From Candidatus Aminicenantes bacterium UBA6228 (GTDB lineage: Bacteria > Acidobacteriota > Aminicenantia > Aminicenantales > Saccharicenantaceae), in assembly GCA_002441005.1 (NCBI GenBank), contig DJWO01000001.1:78451-142450 (forward strand): a stretch of 64,000 nucleotides of DNA, written 5' to 3'. The notes below the pieces were generated by a model. It did no database searches. It had not been told where the DNA came from and saw only the letters and a program-made list of their open reading frames with translations. Below, one piece after another: positions 27,943 to 36,688 of this stretch (positions are counted from its first letter, which is position 1; the number at the start of each line of letters is the position of its first letter). The position numbers and the translations under genes were made by a program.

Positions 27943-28016
27943 CGCGCCCGGGGAGATTCGAACTCCCGGCCTCAGGATTCGAAGTCCTTCGCTCTATCCA
28001 GCTGAGCTACGGGCGC
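27943..28016 (-). tRNA. tRNA-Arg (TCG)
   Basis: On the minus strand the acceptor stem is GCGCCCG/CGGGCGC (28016-28010 and 27950-27944). The anticodon loop CTTCGAA gives anticodon TCG, and the T-loop is TTCGAAT. The discriminator is G, and CCA is not encoded. The first anticodon-stem pair is an A·G mismatch. Confidence 0.96.
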
Positions 28017-28037
28017 AGAAATTTTTTAATTTATTTT

Positions 28038-28066
28038 ATCTTAACCTACTTATCAGGCGACTGCAA
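28038..28066 (-). promoter_or_regulatory. Promoter of tRNA-Arg
   Basis: Read on the minus strand, TTGCAG (28066-28061) is followed after exactly 17 bases by TAAGAT (28043-28038), 21 bases before the tRNA 5' end. The rest of the 272-base gap 28017-28288 must also hold the promoter of the HD-GYP gene. TTGACT (28220-28225) and TACAAT (28225-28230) are seen there but do not form a well-spaced pair. Confidence 0.5.
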
Positions 28067-28288
28067 CCACTGAGCCAGACCCGTTTTCCCCGGCGATCAT
28101 CAAGCCGATTCCGGGCGTCAGGGTCAAGTGATGATTAGCCAAATGGCAGTTTCTAGCTGAAAATGGTTCAGATAGCTTTTTTACAATTTTAAAAGTTTTT
28201 ATATCTTTCCATTTTATTTTTGACTACAATGACCTCTGTAATCTGGCCTGTTGATAACGAGGGAGTCTGAACAAGAAAGAACTTCCCT

Positions 28289-30079
28289 ATGAAACCAATT
28301 AAAGGGCAACAGAAGAAGGGCAAAATAACGAGAAAAACTTCCCTGAATAACCGAGGGCTTTCCCGGAAATTATGGGATCAGGCCCCTTTCGCCTGTCTTC
28401 TTCTAAATACCAAAGGCATCATTACCAGCGTTAATCAGACAGAAGCCAGACTACTGGGCTATAAAAAAGAGGAGCTGGTCGGTCAGCCAATATTTAATTT
28501 TATTCTGCCCGAGCAACAGGCCGAAGCTAAAAAAAAGTTTCAGCAAAAGTTAGCCGGGAAGCCTGTTCCCAGAATCAATGACAGAATTCTGGTTAGAAAG
28601 GATGGTTCAAAAATCCAGCTGGCAGTTAATGACCTGATTGTACGGGATGACCGGGGGAAGCCAACCGGTGTTTATGGCACCATGTTCGATATAACAGATT
28701 ATAAGAAGATAGAAGCCGACCTGAGGACATCCGAGGAGCGCTACAAGGACCTGGTGGAAAAAGCCGGAATTGCGATTCTCATTGATGATCAGCGGGGAAA
28801 TTTTATCTATGCCAATAAGAGGTATGCTGAAATTTTTGGCTATCCTGCCGAAGAGATAAAAAACTTATCAATTTTTTCAGTGGTTCATCCTGATGACCGG
28901 AAGAAAGTCAGGTCCTATCACCAGGGACGTTTGGTGGGAAAAAAGGTGCCAGCCAGGTATGAATTTAAAGGGATTAAAAAAGATGGTTCTATTATTTATT
29001 GCGAAGTAGACAGTGCACCTCTTAAAGAAGGTAAAGTAGCAGTTGGAACACGTTCTTACCTCTGGGATATAACTACGCGCAAAAGGACAGAAGCAGCTAC
29101 CTTAGAGAGCGAAGGGCTCTACCGCTCGATTGTTGAACATTCTCATGATGGCATTTTATTGATTGATGAGAATTACAAGATTATCTATTCCAACAACGAA
29201 TTAAACCATAATCTGGATTATTCCTCTGATGAGATTCTGGGCCATGACTTCCGGGACTTTCTGGATGAAGAAAGCCGGCCACTGGTGGCTGACCATTATC
29301 TTCGAAGACAGAGAGGAGAAAAAGTTCCACCCCGTTATGAATTCAATATAGTTAGAAAAGACGGAACCAAACGAAGGGTAGAAATTAGCTCTGACGTCAT
29401 AAAAGATGCGGCCGGTAAGAAGAGGACCGTGGCTCAGCTTCTGGACATTACTGACCGTAAAAAAGCTGAAGAGCTGAATAGGGAAATGATGAAGAACCTG
29501 CGGAAAGCACTGGACGGCACCATCAACGTCATCGCTTTGACGGTTGAAGCCCGTGATCCATTCACTTCCGGTCACCAGCGGCGGGTGGCTGATTTAGCCC
29601 GGGCCATAGCCACGGAAATGGGTTTGCCCAGAGACTCGATTGAAGCTATCAGGTCGGCCGCTATCATCCACGACTTAGGGAAAATACATGTTCCGGCTGA
29701 TATTCTCAACAAACCCAGCAGTTTGACGGAGATAGAGTTTAACTTCATCAAGGTTCACCCCGAAGTGGCTTACAATATTCTCAAGGATATAGAATTTCCC
29801 TGGCCGGTGGCGGAGATTATCTATGAGCACCATGAAAGATGGAACGGCTCTGGCTATCCCCGGGGTCTATCCGGCCAGAACATCCTGCTGGAGGCCAGAA
29901 TTCTGGGGGTAGCTGATGTGGTCGAAGCCATGGCTTCTCACCGGCCTTACCGGCCGCCGCTTGGGATAGAGAAAGCCCTGGAAGAGCTGGTGGCGAACAG
30001 TGGCCGGCTTTACGATCCAGAGGTGGTTGAGGCCTGCCTGATGGTCTTTAACCAAAAACACTATGCTTTTAAGTCATGA
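28289..30079 (+). CDS. Triple-PAS HD-GYP cyclic-di-GMP phosphodiesterase
   Basis: The 596-residue cytosolic protein has three PAS/PAC units (about 28-140, 147-262 and 275-395). Each ends in a PAC-like motif such as YGTMFDITDYKKIEADLR or RTVAQLLDITDRKKAEEL. An HD-GYP domain follows (about 405-590). The domain has HDLGKIHVP, HPEVAYNIL, HHERWNGSGYPRGL and DVVEAMASHRPYRP, so the catalytic set looks complete. HD-GYP proteins usually hydrolyse c-di-GMP to GMP. No membrane helix is seen, so the input is a cytosolic ligand, redox state or partner. No diguanylate cyclase is nearby. Confidence 0.92.
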   Translation: MKPIKGQQKKGKITRKTSLNNRGLSRKLWDQAPFACLLLNTKGIITSVNQTEARLLGYKKEELVGQPIFNFILPEQQAEAKKKFQQKLAGKPVPRINDRILVRKDGSKIQLAVNDLIVRDDRGKPTGVYGTMFDITDYKKIEADLRTSEERYKDLVEKAGIAILIDDQRGNFIYANKRYAEIFGYPAEEIKNLSIFSVVHPDDRKKVRSYHQGRLVGKKVPARYEFKGIKKDGSIIYCEVDSAPLKEGKVAVGTRSYLWDITTRKRTEAATLESEGLYRSIVEHSHDGILLIDENYKIIYSNNELNHNLDYSSDEILGHDFRDFLDEESRPLVADHYLRRQRGEKVPPRYEFNIVRKDGTKRRVEISSDVIKDAAGKKRTVAQLLDITDRKKAEELNREMMKNLRKALDGTINVIALTVEARDPFTSGHQRRVADLARAIATEMGLPRDSIEAIRSAAIIHDLGKIHVPADILNKPSSLTEIEFNFIKVHPEVAYNILKDIEFPWPVAEIIYEHHERWNGSGYPRGLSGQNILLEARILGVADVVEAMASHRPYRPPLGIEKALEELVANSGRLYDPEVVEACLMVFNQKHYAFKS

Positions 30080-30148
30080 GGCAAGTGCTATATAAACTAT
30101 CTCAGAGAAGTCTATCCGGCCTTCAAAACGAGCTGACCGCCTGCCAGA

Positions 30149-31282
30149 TCAATTACTTTCTGGATTGAAGTCTTTTTCCAGAAGCTTTAATTTGAGCTCA
30201 AAAGGCTCTTCCCAGGTTCTCTTAAAAGCAAAGCCAGCGATAACCCAGATGACTCCTGGCTCCGGCTCAAAAACATAAGGATAACTTAGCTGGCCGCCTG
30301 GCTGCCGGGCAATAATCACCGGCGGTGACCAGTTAAAGCCGTCGTCAGAAAAGGCTAAGCTCAGCTCTTCCCGGTGCCAGGAAGCAGGCAGTTCAGAATG
30401 AAAAGGGGTTGGTCTGGTTTTAGGCCAGGTGCGGCCCTCAGGATTAAGCCTGTTCCAGACGAGAACAAAACGGCCGCTTTGAAGCTTCAGGAGATAACCT
30501 GGTGAGCTGCTGGCCTCAATTAAAGATGGCCAGATTCTCCGCCAGTAGCGGCCATCTTCTGAGATAGCCTGCCAGAAACGGTCAAGGCCGGTTCGGATGA
30601 GCATCAGCAACCGCCCATCGGGCAGTTCGGCCATGGCTGGTTCAAAGGCCCCATCGTGATGGCCATGTCCACCCAGATCAATCCAGTTGCTGCGACTCCA
30701 GGTCAGCCCTTCGTCGTCAGAATAGAAGGAACAAACCACCAGCCGCCCGGGGTTAGAGACTAAATGCTGGAGAGGAACCACCACCCGGCCGGAAGAGGTC
30801 TGGACCAAACCAAAAAAGTTCGGGTTATAGCCAGAGAGAAGCCTCTGATTGTCAACCCAGGTTTTCCCGCCGTCCTGGCTCCGGATTGACCAGACTTCCA
30901 GCTGGCAGTCGCCGGGCTCATTCTTTTCCTGGTCCCAGTTGAATTGTCTGCCGTTAAAATTAAGGTAAACAAGGATCAGAACATTGTTTTTTGTCCGGAG
31001 AAGATAATAAGAAGCAGGTTCTCTGGAATTGAGACCCGAGCAAACAAAAACAGGTTCGGACCAGCTGTGGCCGCCATCATAACTTAAAGAAAATCCTTTC
31101 TCATCGACAGTGGCCAGGGCGCCCTCAGCCATCAAAATAAAAGGCCCTTTTTTGCCGATGTCAAGAGCCTGACAGGAAGGATGGACCCAGACAGGTTTAT
31201 CAGTAGAAAACGAACTCAAAGTAAGGGCCAGCAGCATCCCGGTCAAAACCAGGCTGGTTAAAAAGAAATTGTGCTTCATCAT
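30149..31282 (-). CDS. Exported BNR-repeat sialidase-like protein
   Basis: The ATG at 31282 gives about 377 residues with a signal peptide (TSLVLTGMLLALTLSSFS). Four Asp-box repeats mark a six-bladed sialidase-type propeller: SYDGGHSWS, SQDGGKTWV, SDDEGLTWS and SDDGFNWS. The family contains true exo-sialidases and many propellers of other or unknown specificity. I cannot identify the arginine triad with confidence. It lies 51 bases downstream of a membrane ferredoxin gene on the same strand, which is probably coincidental. Confidence 0.75.
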   Translation of the reverse strand: MMKHNFFLTSLVLTGMLLALTLSSFSTDKPVWVHPSCQALDIGKKGPFILMAEGALATVDEKGFSLSYDGGHSWSEPVFVCSGLNSREPASYYLLRTKNNVLILVYLNFNGRQFNWDQEKNEPGDCQLEVWSIRSQDGGKTWVDNQRLLSGYNPNFFGLVQTSSGRVVVPLQHLVSNPGRLVVCSFYSDDEGLTWSRSNWIDLGGHGHHDGAFEPAMAELPDGRLLMLIRTGLDRFWQAISEDGRYWRRIWPSLIEASSSPGYLLKLQSGRFVLVWNRLNPEGRTWPKTRPTPFHSELPASWHREELSLAFSDDGFNWSPPVIIARQPGGQLSYPYVFEPEPGVIWVIAGFAFKRTWEEPFELKLKLLEKDFNPESN

Positions 31283-31333
31283 ATTTTGCACTTTAGCTTT
31301 TTATATTCTTTTTAAATCTGAATCGCGAGATCT

Positions 31334-32317
31334 TTAGCGACCGAACCGCAGCAACCCCCGGCTGCAACTGCCGGTGCATCTGGTACAGGAGAAGCAATCA
31401 GGCCTCAGAACCGAGCCCTTAACGATCTCGGCAACCGCCGGACAGGGAGATTTAATTATACAGGCCTGACAGTCGGTGCAGTTGTCTTTCTTTTTAATCA
31501 CCCGAAAGAGGGCGATCTGTTCAACGACGTTGGCCATCAGGCCAACCGGACAGACTAAGTAACAGAAGGGACGGTAGGTAAAAAAGGCAAAGATAATAGT
31601 TAAAATAAGCGGCAAAAAGTTGATGAGATTATCAATCAGGGCAGCTGCCCAGCTCCATTCATAGCCATGAAAGGCATTGATATAATCATAAAGCGACAGC
31701 GGAACAACCCGGCCGTTAGAAACAGTGTGGATGACCGCTGTCCAGCTCAGAAAGATAAAGGCGATAAAAATCAGGATCCTGATGGTCTGGGTCAGCCGGA
31801 AACTCAGCTTGTGTCTTTTTATTTTCAATTTATCGGCCAGCATGGAGATAAGTTCCTGAATGGCCCCGACCGGGCAGACCCAGCCGCAAAACAGCTTTGG
31901 CCCGATTAAGGTCAGGAATAAAATAACCGCCAGGAAAACCATCATTGGCAGACCAAAGCCATAAAGGATGGACTTGGTCACGGTGCAGACCGGAGAGGGA
32001 TGCATCGAGAAACCGGAAAAAAACTTAATCCCTAAATTGGCTGAAACCCCATAGAGGAAAGTTGAAACCAGCAAAATCAGCACTTTAAACCGGTCATTCA
32101 TTTTTCTGGAGAGGAGCAAAATTAGAACCAGGGCGGCAATGATGAGCATGGTCAGGAACTTGGGTCTCATTAAAAACTGAAGAAAAGTGGGCGCAGCCTG
32201 ACGGCCTTGTCCCCCGCCACTCCCGGTTCTCTCCTGAGCCAGAGCCAGAACTGGCAAGCTCAATAGACTGGCCAAAAACAACCAGAGGCCAAAACGCCGA
32301 AAATTTCTCTTTAACAT
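31334..32317 (-). CDS. Membrane 4Fe-4S protein (NapH/CcoG-like)
   Basis: The 327-residue protein has an N-terminal signal-like helix and about five further membrane helices. Two loops carry CGWVCPVGAIQE and CYLVCPVGLMANV. The C terminus has two ferredoxin-type clusters, CTDCQACIIKSPCP and CFSCTRCTGSC. This is the PF12801 type found in NapH, NosR/NirI tails and CcoG, which move electrons between quinone, periplasm and cytoplasm. No nap, nos or cco gene is adjacent, so the acceptor is unknown. An AAGGAGAAGG site supports the start. Confidence 0.82.
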   Translation of the reverse strand: MLKRNFRRFGLWLFLASLLSLPVLALAQERTGSGGGQGRQAAPTFLQFLMRPKFLTMLIIAALVLILLLSRKMNDRFKVLILLVSTFLYGVSANLGIKFFSGFSMHPSPVCTVTKSILYGFGLPMMVFLAVILFLTLIGPKLFCGWVCPVGAIQELISMLADKLKIKRHKLSFRLTQTIRILIFIAFIFLSWTAVIHTVSNGRVVPLSLYDYINAFHGYEWSWAAALIDNLINFLPLILTIIFAFFTYRPFCYLVCPVGLMANVVEQIALFRVIKKKDNCTDCQACIIKSPCPAVAEIVKGSVLRPDCFSCTRCTGSCSRGLLRFGR

Positions 32318-32500
32318 GCCGGCCTTCTCCTTTTCCTGGGATTAGTTTTCTATCATGCCAGAAGAAGAAAAAAAAGTAAAACAGAATTTCTGGAGGGCCC
32401 CGACTAAAGTACCGGTCACAAAATCCCCGTTTGAGTCAGGCTTAAAATTTTGTCTTTTTTCCCTTAGAGTTAAGTTGTAAAATTCCTGGCAGGTTAACCA

Positions 32501-34237
32501 ATGGCTAAAACTCAATCACCCCTGCCTGTTTCCTACTGGGAGCTTCAAAAAAAACAAAGGATTGTTTCCACTCTTTTATTTATTTTTCTTTTTATTTTCT
32601 ATCTGGTTGCTATCGGCCTGCTTCTGACCATAATTCTCCTTGGAGGGCAGGTTTTCCTGCCTGGCTCCAATCCATTTTCCTCTTCGAATTTATTTTTATA
32701 TGCAGCAGTCGCCACTTTACTGGCGGCAGTGGTCACGGTCTTAAACTTTCTCCAGGCGAAAAAGGCTGGGGTCAGTTATATTCTGAGTAACCTCCGGGCT
32801 TACCCGCCAGACCCTGATGACCGTTATCATTTGAGTTTTATTAATGTGGCTGAAGAGATGAAAATTTCTTCCGGGCTTCCCCGCCTTAAGACTTATGTTA
32901 TCCCTTCGGTCAACATTAATTCTCTCTCGCTTTTCGATCAGGACAATACTCCAGCCATAGCCGTAACCGAAGGGCTGCTGGCTGAAGCCAGCCGCGACGA
33001 ACTCCAGGCAGTAGCTGCTCATGAAGCCGCTCATATCCAGAAGGGCGACACTTTTCTTTTGACTCTGATCTGTTCTCTGACCGCTTTTTATGAAAAGTTC
33101 TTAGATTCGCTGGAAAAAGAGCCAGAAGATTATCAGCGCTTCCAGCTCTCCCGCACCGGCCACCAGGCCACCTCTGCTCCCTTAGCTTATGTGGCCAGTT
33201 CAATCTCCTTTCTCTTGATTAAATTTTTTACCATGCTGGTTTCGCAGAACCGGGAGCTGCTGGCTGATGCCACCGCCGTTGAATTAAGCCGGGATCCCGC
33301 TGCTCTGGCCCGGATTATTTATAAAGCCTGGATAGCTAATTCTTACCTGGGAGATACCTCTACTCTGACGCCTCTTTTCCTGGTTCCACCGGACTCAAAA
33401 GAGACTACTGATAACCGCTGGAGCCGGCTGTTCAGTACTCATCCACCTGTGGAAAAAAGGCTGAGTCTGCTGGCCGGGATGACTCACCGGACGGTAGAAG
33501 AAATAAAAAATGAGGTCAGACAGCAAGAGAAACAAAGAGAAGATAGCCGCCAGGTCATCCAGGCTTCGCTCGAAGGTGGTTATCCGGAAAAGGAAAAAGC
33601 TATCTTAAATTTAAAAGAACAGGCCGAGACTGAGCTCCACAAAACTGAGGTCTGGGAAATCAAACAGGCCGGAGGGCAATGGGCCGGGCCCTTTACCCTC
33701 GGGGCCCTGGTTTCCCAGCCGTCTTTCAGCCCGGCCATCAGGGTTAGAAACCTTAAAGAAAACCGCCAGGGCCGGGCCCTGGAATTTCCTCAAATCAGGT
33801 TTGCCCTCTATCGCCAGGCCAAGAATCAGCCAGTTGACCCGGCCTTAGCCAATCTGTGCCCGGCCTGCCAGACCGGGCTCCAGGAGTCTTTTTACGAAGG
33901 AGTCCAGATCAAAATCTGTCCTGCCTGCTCGGGCCAGCTGATCAGAATGGCTGACATTGAAAAAGTCCTGGCCCGCCAGGAATATGATTTTTCGCCAGCT
34001 CTTAGAGAGAAAGCCAGCCTTTATCAGGAAGCACTGCTAAACCCGGGCAAAAGGGCCTTAGTTTTTCCCAAAAAGAAACCTCTCCCCTGCCCGGCTTGTG
34101 GACTTCAACTGGTGGTTAAACCTTTTAATTACTATTATGTTTTCCCTGTCTATAAATGCTATCGATGCCAGTTGATCTGGTTTGAGACTGATGAACTGGA
34201 AATCCTTCAGATTCTTTTCCAGAACCGGGATCATTAG
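32501..34237 (+). CDS. M48 membrane metalloprotease with C-terminal zinc ribbons
   Basis: The 578-residue protein has two N-terminal membrane helices and an HtpX-like M48 peptidase. The zinc motif is HEAAH in AVAAHEAAHIQKGD, and the third ligand is in NRELLADATAVEL. After a helical linker comes WEIKQAGGQWAGPFTL, which resembles the GYF_2 motif. Two TFIIB-type zinc ribbons follow: CPACQTGL…CPACSGQ and CPACGLQL…CYRCQLIWFETDELEIL. HtpX relatives degrade misfolded membrane proteins. The ribbons and GYF-like segment would be cytosolic docking modules. Their combination is unusual. Confidence 0.85.
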   Translation: MAKTQSPLPVSYWELQKKQRIVSTLLFIFLFIFYLVAIGLLLTIILLGGQVFLPGSNPFSSSNLFLYAAVATLLAAVVTVLNFLQAKKAGVSYILSNLRAYPPDPDDRYHLSFINVAEEMKISSGLPRLKTYVIPSVNINSLSLFDQDNTPAIAVTEGLLAEASRDELQAVAAHEAAHIQKGDTFLLTLICSLTAFYEKFLDSLEKEPEDYQRFQLSRTGHQATSAPLAYVASSISFLLIKFFTMLVSQNRELLADATAVELSRDPAALARIIYKAWIANSYLGDTSTLTPLFLVPPDSKETTDNRWSRLFSTHPPVEKRLSLLAGMTHRTVEEIKNEVRQQEKQREDSRQVIQASLEGGYPEKEKAILNLKEQAETELHKTEVWEIKQAGGQWAGPFTLGALVSQPSFSPAIRVRNLKENRQGRALEFPQIRFALYRQAKNQPVDPALANLCPACQTGLQESFYEGVQIKICPACSGQLIRMADIEKVLARQEYDFSPALREKASLYQEALLNPGKRALVFPKKKPLPCPACGLQLVVKPFNYYYVFPVYKCYRCQLIWFETDELEILQILFQNRDH

Positions 34238-34355
34238 AGTAAAAACATTTCTGCCTTACTGTCCGGGCCGACTCCTGGTGAACTTCAGGGCATTTCTGTA
34301 TCAGAAGAGCTCATCTCCGCCTGAAAAAAAGATAACTGTCAGGGCAGGGGGAATT

Positions 34356-34393
34356 TCATCTGGAGATTCACCTCTAAGGGTGATTGAAGATGA
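34356..34393 (+). other. Structured leader hairpin upstream of the REC-TonB gene
   Basis: In the 232-base gap before 34470, outer arms TCATCT (34356-34361) and AGATGA (34388-34393) enclose inner arms TCACC (34368-34372) and GGTGA (34379-34383). No known riboswitch consensus is recognisable. The rest of the gap shows no gene. Confidence 0.35.
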
Positions 34394-34469
34394 GAAACCG
34401 AAGTGAGATACCATAAGTGCAATGGCCGAAATCCCAGTTTGGGGTTAATTTTTGAAAGAGGGTAAGACC

Positions 34470-36281
34470 ATGACGAAAAACAAAATCCTGCTGATAGACT
34501 TCGACAACGAGTTCCTGAAATTTCTGGGCCAGGCCTTAAGCCAGGAAGGGTATGAAATCCAGACAGCAACTGATGGCCTGGCCGGCTTTGAAAAATTTTC
34601 TGAGTTTCAACCGGATCTGGTCATCATGGAAGCGATGCTGCCCAAATTCCACGGTTTTGAACTCTGTTCGCGTATTACTTCCCATCCGACCAAAAAAGCA
34701 CCGGTTATAATTGTTACCGGAATTTACAAAGATTCTGTTTATAAAACCGAGGCTTTAAAAAGCCTGGGAGCTTCCGCCTTTTTTGAGAAGCCATTGAATC
34801 TCGAAGCCCTGCTGACCAGAGTTTATGAGCTGATTGGTAAGCCAGAGGTCAAAAAGCACCAGGTTAAGACTGAAGAAGATAAAGACCTGGATGAGTTATT
34901 GAAACAAGCTCTGGCTTCGGCTTATACTCCTGCTCAGTCTTCACCAACTGTCAAAACAGTTGAAAAGACTCCCCGGAGAGAAGAAATTAGAAAGACTCCA
35001 CCTACCCCCCAGGATGATGAAATAGATCTGATTTTGAAATCGAAACTTAAAGACCTGATTTCAACTTCAGAGGAAAAAACAGCGGCAGCCGCCGTTCACC
35101 AGGCCCCGGCTTCAGCTCCGCCTAAAAAGGCTGAAGCCCCCAGGCCGGCACCAGTGACTCAAACTAAAAAGCCGGAACCGGCTGTAAGTCAAGCCTCAAC
35201 CGGAAGCCAGGCTGTTAAAAAGCTGGCTGAAAAAGAAGCAAAGACTACCGGTCTCAGTCAAACTATGAGACCTGAACCAAGAGCTCCCCAGAAATCTGAT
35301 CAACCGAGAACCAGTCCTCCAGCGGCGGCCAGTTTCGAAGAGACCTCCAGGCCAGCACCGGCTGCCGTTAATCCTTTTAAGGCTTATACCGAAAGCAACG
35401 GGAAAAAGAGTACCAGGAAGAGTCCGGCCAAATATATTGGCCTGGCGGCCTCGGCCCTGGCCGTCATCGGGCTGGTTGCCTTTTTAACTTTAAACAAGAA
35501 AAAAACTCCAGAATTTTCGGGCCAGCCGGCCAACCAGACAGCTGCCCTGCAAACAGCTGGAGCTGATCAGAACCAGAGCCTGCCAGTTCAAGACAATCTT
35601 AATAAGGAAGAAGATATAAATAAAGAAATCGAAAAACAGATGGCCGAATACCGCAGTCAGCAGGCCCGGGCAGATAAAAATGCTCCCTCTGCCGCCAATC
35701 AGAACCTGAAAGGCAGCCCGGCCGGCCGGACTTCTAATAAAACGGCGGCTATTCCGGCTGCACCTATTATTCCTGAGGAAACACCAAAAATAGAAGTAAA
35801 TATGGAGAGCGGACAACAAACCACAGTTCCAGCTCAATCTAATCCAGCTCCAGTGACCTCCGTTCAACCTGAAGAAACAAAAGTGAACAATGAAGAGCCT
35901 CCGGTCACAGCCAGTCAGGACAATCAGGCCAAAACTGAAGACCAGCCGGTTAGCCTGGCCAGCCAGAAGGCTAAGCCAGGGGAAGTCTTTCCCCTTTCTG
36001 CCGTTGATGTCGAACCAAAAGTAGTTAAGAGTATAGACCCCATCTACCCCGAAGTTGACCGACGGGCAGGCGTCAGGGGCAATATTATCGTCAACGCCCT
36101 GATTTCAGAAAATGGCGATGTCCTGGAGGCGGTGGTAATTAGGGGAATCAGTGGCTCAGTCACTTTAGAGAAAGAGGCCGTTTCGGCCGTCAAAAAATGG
36201 AAGTTCTTGCCAGCTGAAAAAGATGGTGTTAAAGTAAAGGTCTGGAAACCAATTACCATTGGTTTCGGTTTAAATAAATAG
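34470..36281 (+). CDS. Pseudo-receiver domain fused through a membrane helix to a TonB C-terminal domain
   Basis: The ATG at 34470 with GAGGG upstream gives 603 residues. Residues 1-125 are a response-regulator receiver fold (KILLIDFDNEF, VIIVTGIY, FFEKPL). The phosphoacceptor position is Glu54 (LVIMEAMLP) rather than Asp, and the second acidic residue is Phe11, so phosphorylation is unlikely. A Pro/Ala/Lys-rich linker (about 130-315) leads to one membrane helix (about 321-341). A second linker follows, and a TonB C-terminal domain closes the protein (about 512-603; DPIYPEVDRRAGVRGNIIV). The receiver would be cytosolic and the TonB domain periplasmic. No exbB/exbD is in the window. The function is unknown; the fusion suggests signal-dependent envelope coupling. 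Confidence 0.85.
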   Translation: MTKNKILLIDFDNEFLKFLGQALSQEGYEIQTATDGLAGFEKFSEFQPDLVIMEAMLPKFHGFELCSRITSHPTKKAPVIIVTGIYKDSVYKTEALKSLGASAFFEKPLNLEALLTRVYELIGKPEVKKHQVKTEEDKDLDELLKQALASAYTPAQSSPTVKTVEKTPRREEIRKTPPTPQDDEIDLILKSKLKDLISTSEEKTAAAAVHQAPASAPPKKAEAPRPAPVTQTKKPEPAVSQASTGSQAVKKLAEKEAKTTGLSQTMRPEPRAPQKSDQPRTSPPAAASFEETSRPAPAAVNPFKAYTESNGKKSTRKSPAKYIGLAASALAVIGLVAFLTLNKKKTPEFSGQPANQTAALQTAGADQNQSLPVQDNLNKEEDINKEIEKQMAEYRSQQARADKNAPSAANQNLKGSPAGRTSNKTAAIPAAPIIPEETPKIEVNMESGQQTTVPAQSNPAPVTSVQPEETKVNNEEPPVTASQDNQAKTEDQPVSLASQKAKPGEVFPLSAVDVEPKVVKSIDPIYPEVDRRAGVRGNIIVNALISENGDVLEAVVIRGISGSVTLEKEAVSAVKKWKFLPAEKDGVKVKVWKPITIGFGLNK

Positions 36282-36307
36282 ACCGGAGAGAAGTAAGGAG
36301 TCAAAAG

Positions 36308-36547
36308 ATGGGCATCTCAAAAGATCAAGAAGAGCTTTATAAGAAGACTCTGGAAGATGTGCGCAGCCAGCTTTCAGATATTGACGCCGAGGTAGAAAAA
36401 GAGCTGCAGCGGGTCAGACAAACCCTGGCTCAACTGCAGGAGCAGAAAAAATCATTGAAGATGGTTTATGAAGGAATTGCCAAGCTCCTCGGAATCGAAA
36501 GTGATCTGGAAGACGACTCGGCTGAGACTAGCATCCCAAAGATGTAA
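36308..36547 (+). CDS. Small coiled-coil protein
   Basis: The 79-residue protein has no recognised domain. A heptad-like helix (about 8-52, rich in Glu, Lys, Leu and Gln) is followed by an acidic tail. AAGGAG lies six to eight bases before the ATG, and the gene starts 26 bases after the pseudo-receiver/TonB gene. Expression and coupling to it are therefore likely. It could be a soluble partner or oligomerisation adaptor of the preceding protein; this is inference from position only. Confidence 0.65.
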   Translation: MGISKDQEELYKKTLEDVRSQLSDIDAEVEKELQRVRQTLAQLQEQKKSLKMVYEGIAKLLGIESDLEDDSAETSIPKM

Positions 36548-36688
36548 TCATTGATATAGAAGCAACCTGGCCAGAGCCTCACCTTTCTTTCGATTGACCT
36601 TTAAAACCGAGAGGGAAAAGGGTCTTGTCTTGCCAAATAGCTCTTTTTGAGGTATTTTTATACTTTAAATTTTACCCTGGATACCCTG

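Noticed and set aside
34182..34406. 74-residue open frame in the leader of the receiver-TonB gene
   Set aside because: It begins inside the M48 gene in another frame, lacks a ribosome site and has no domain.
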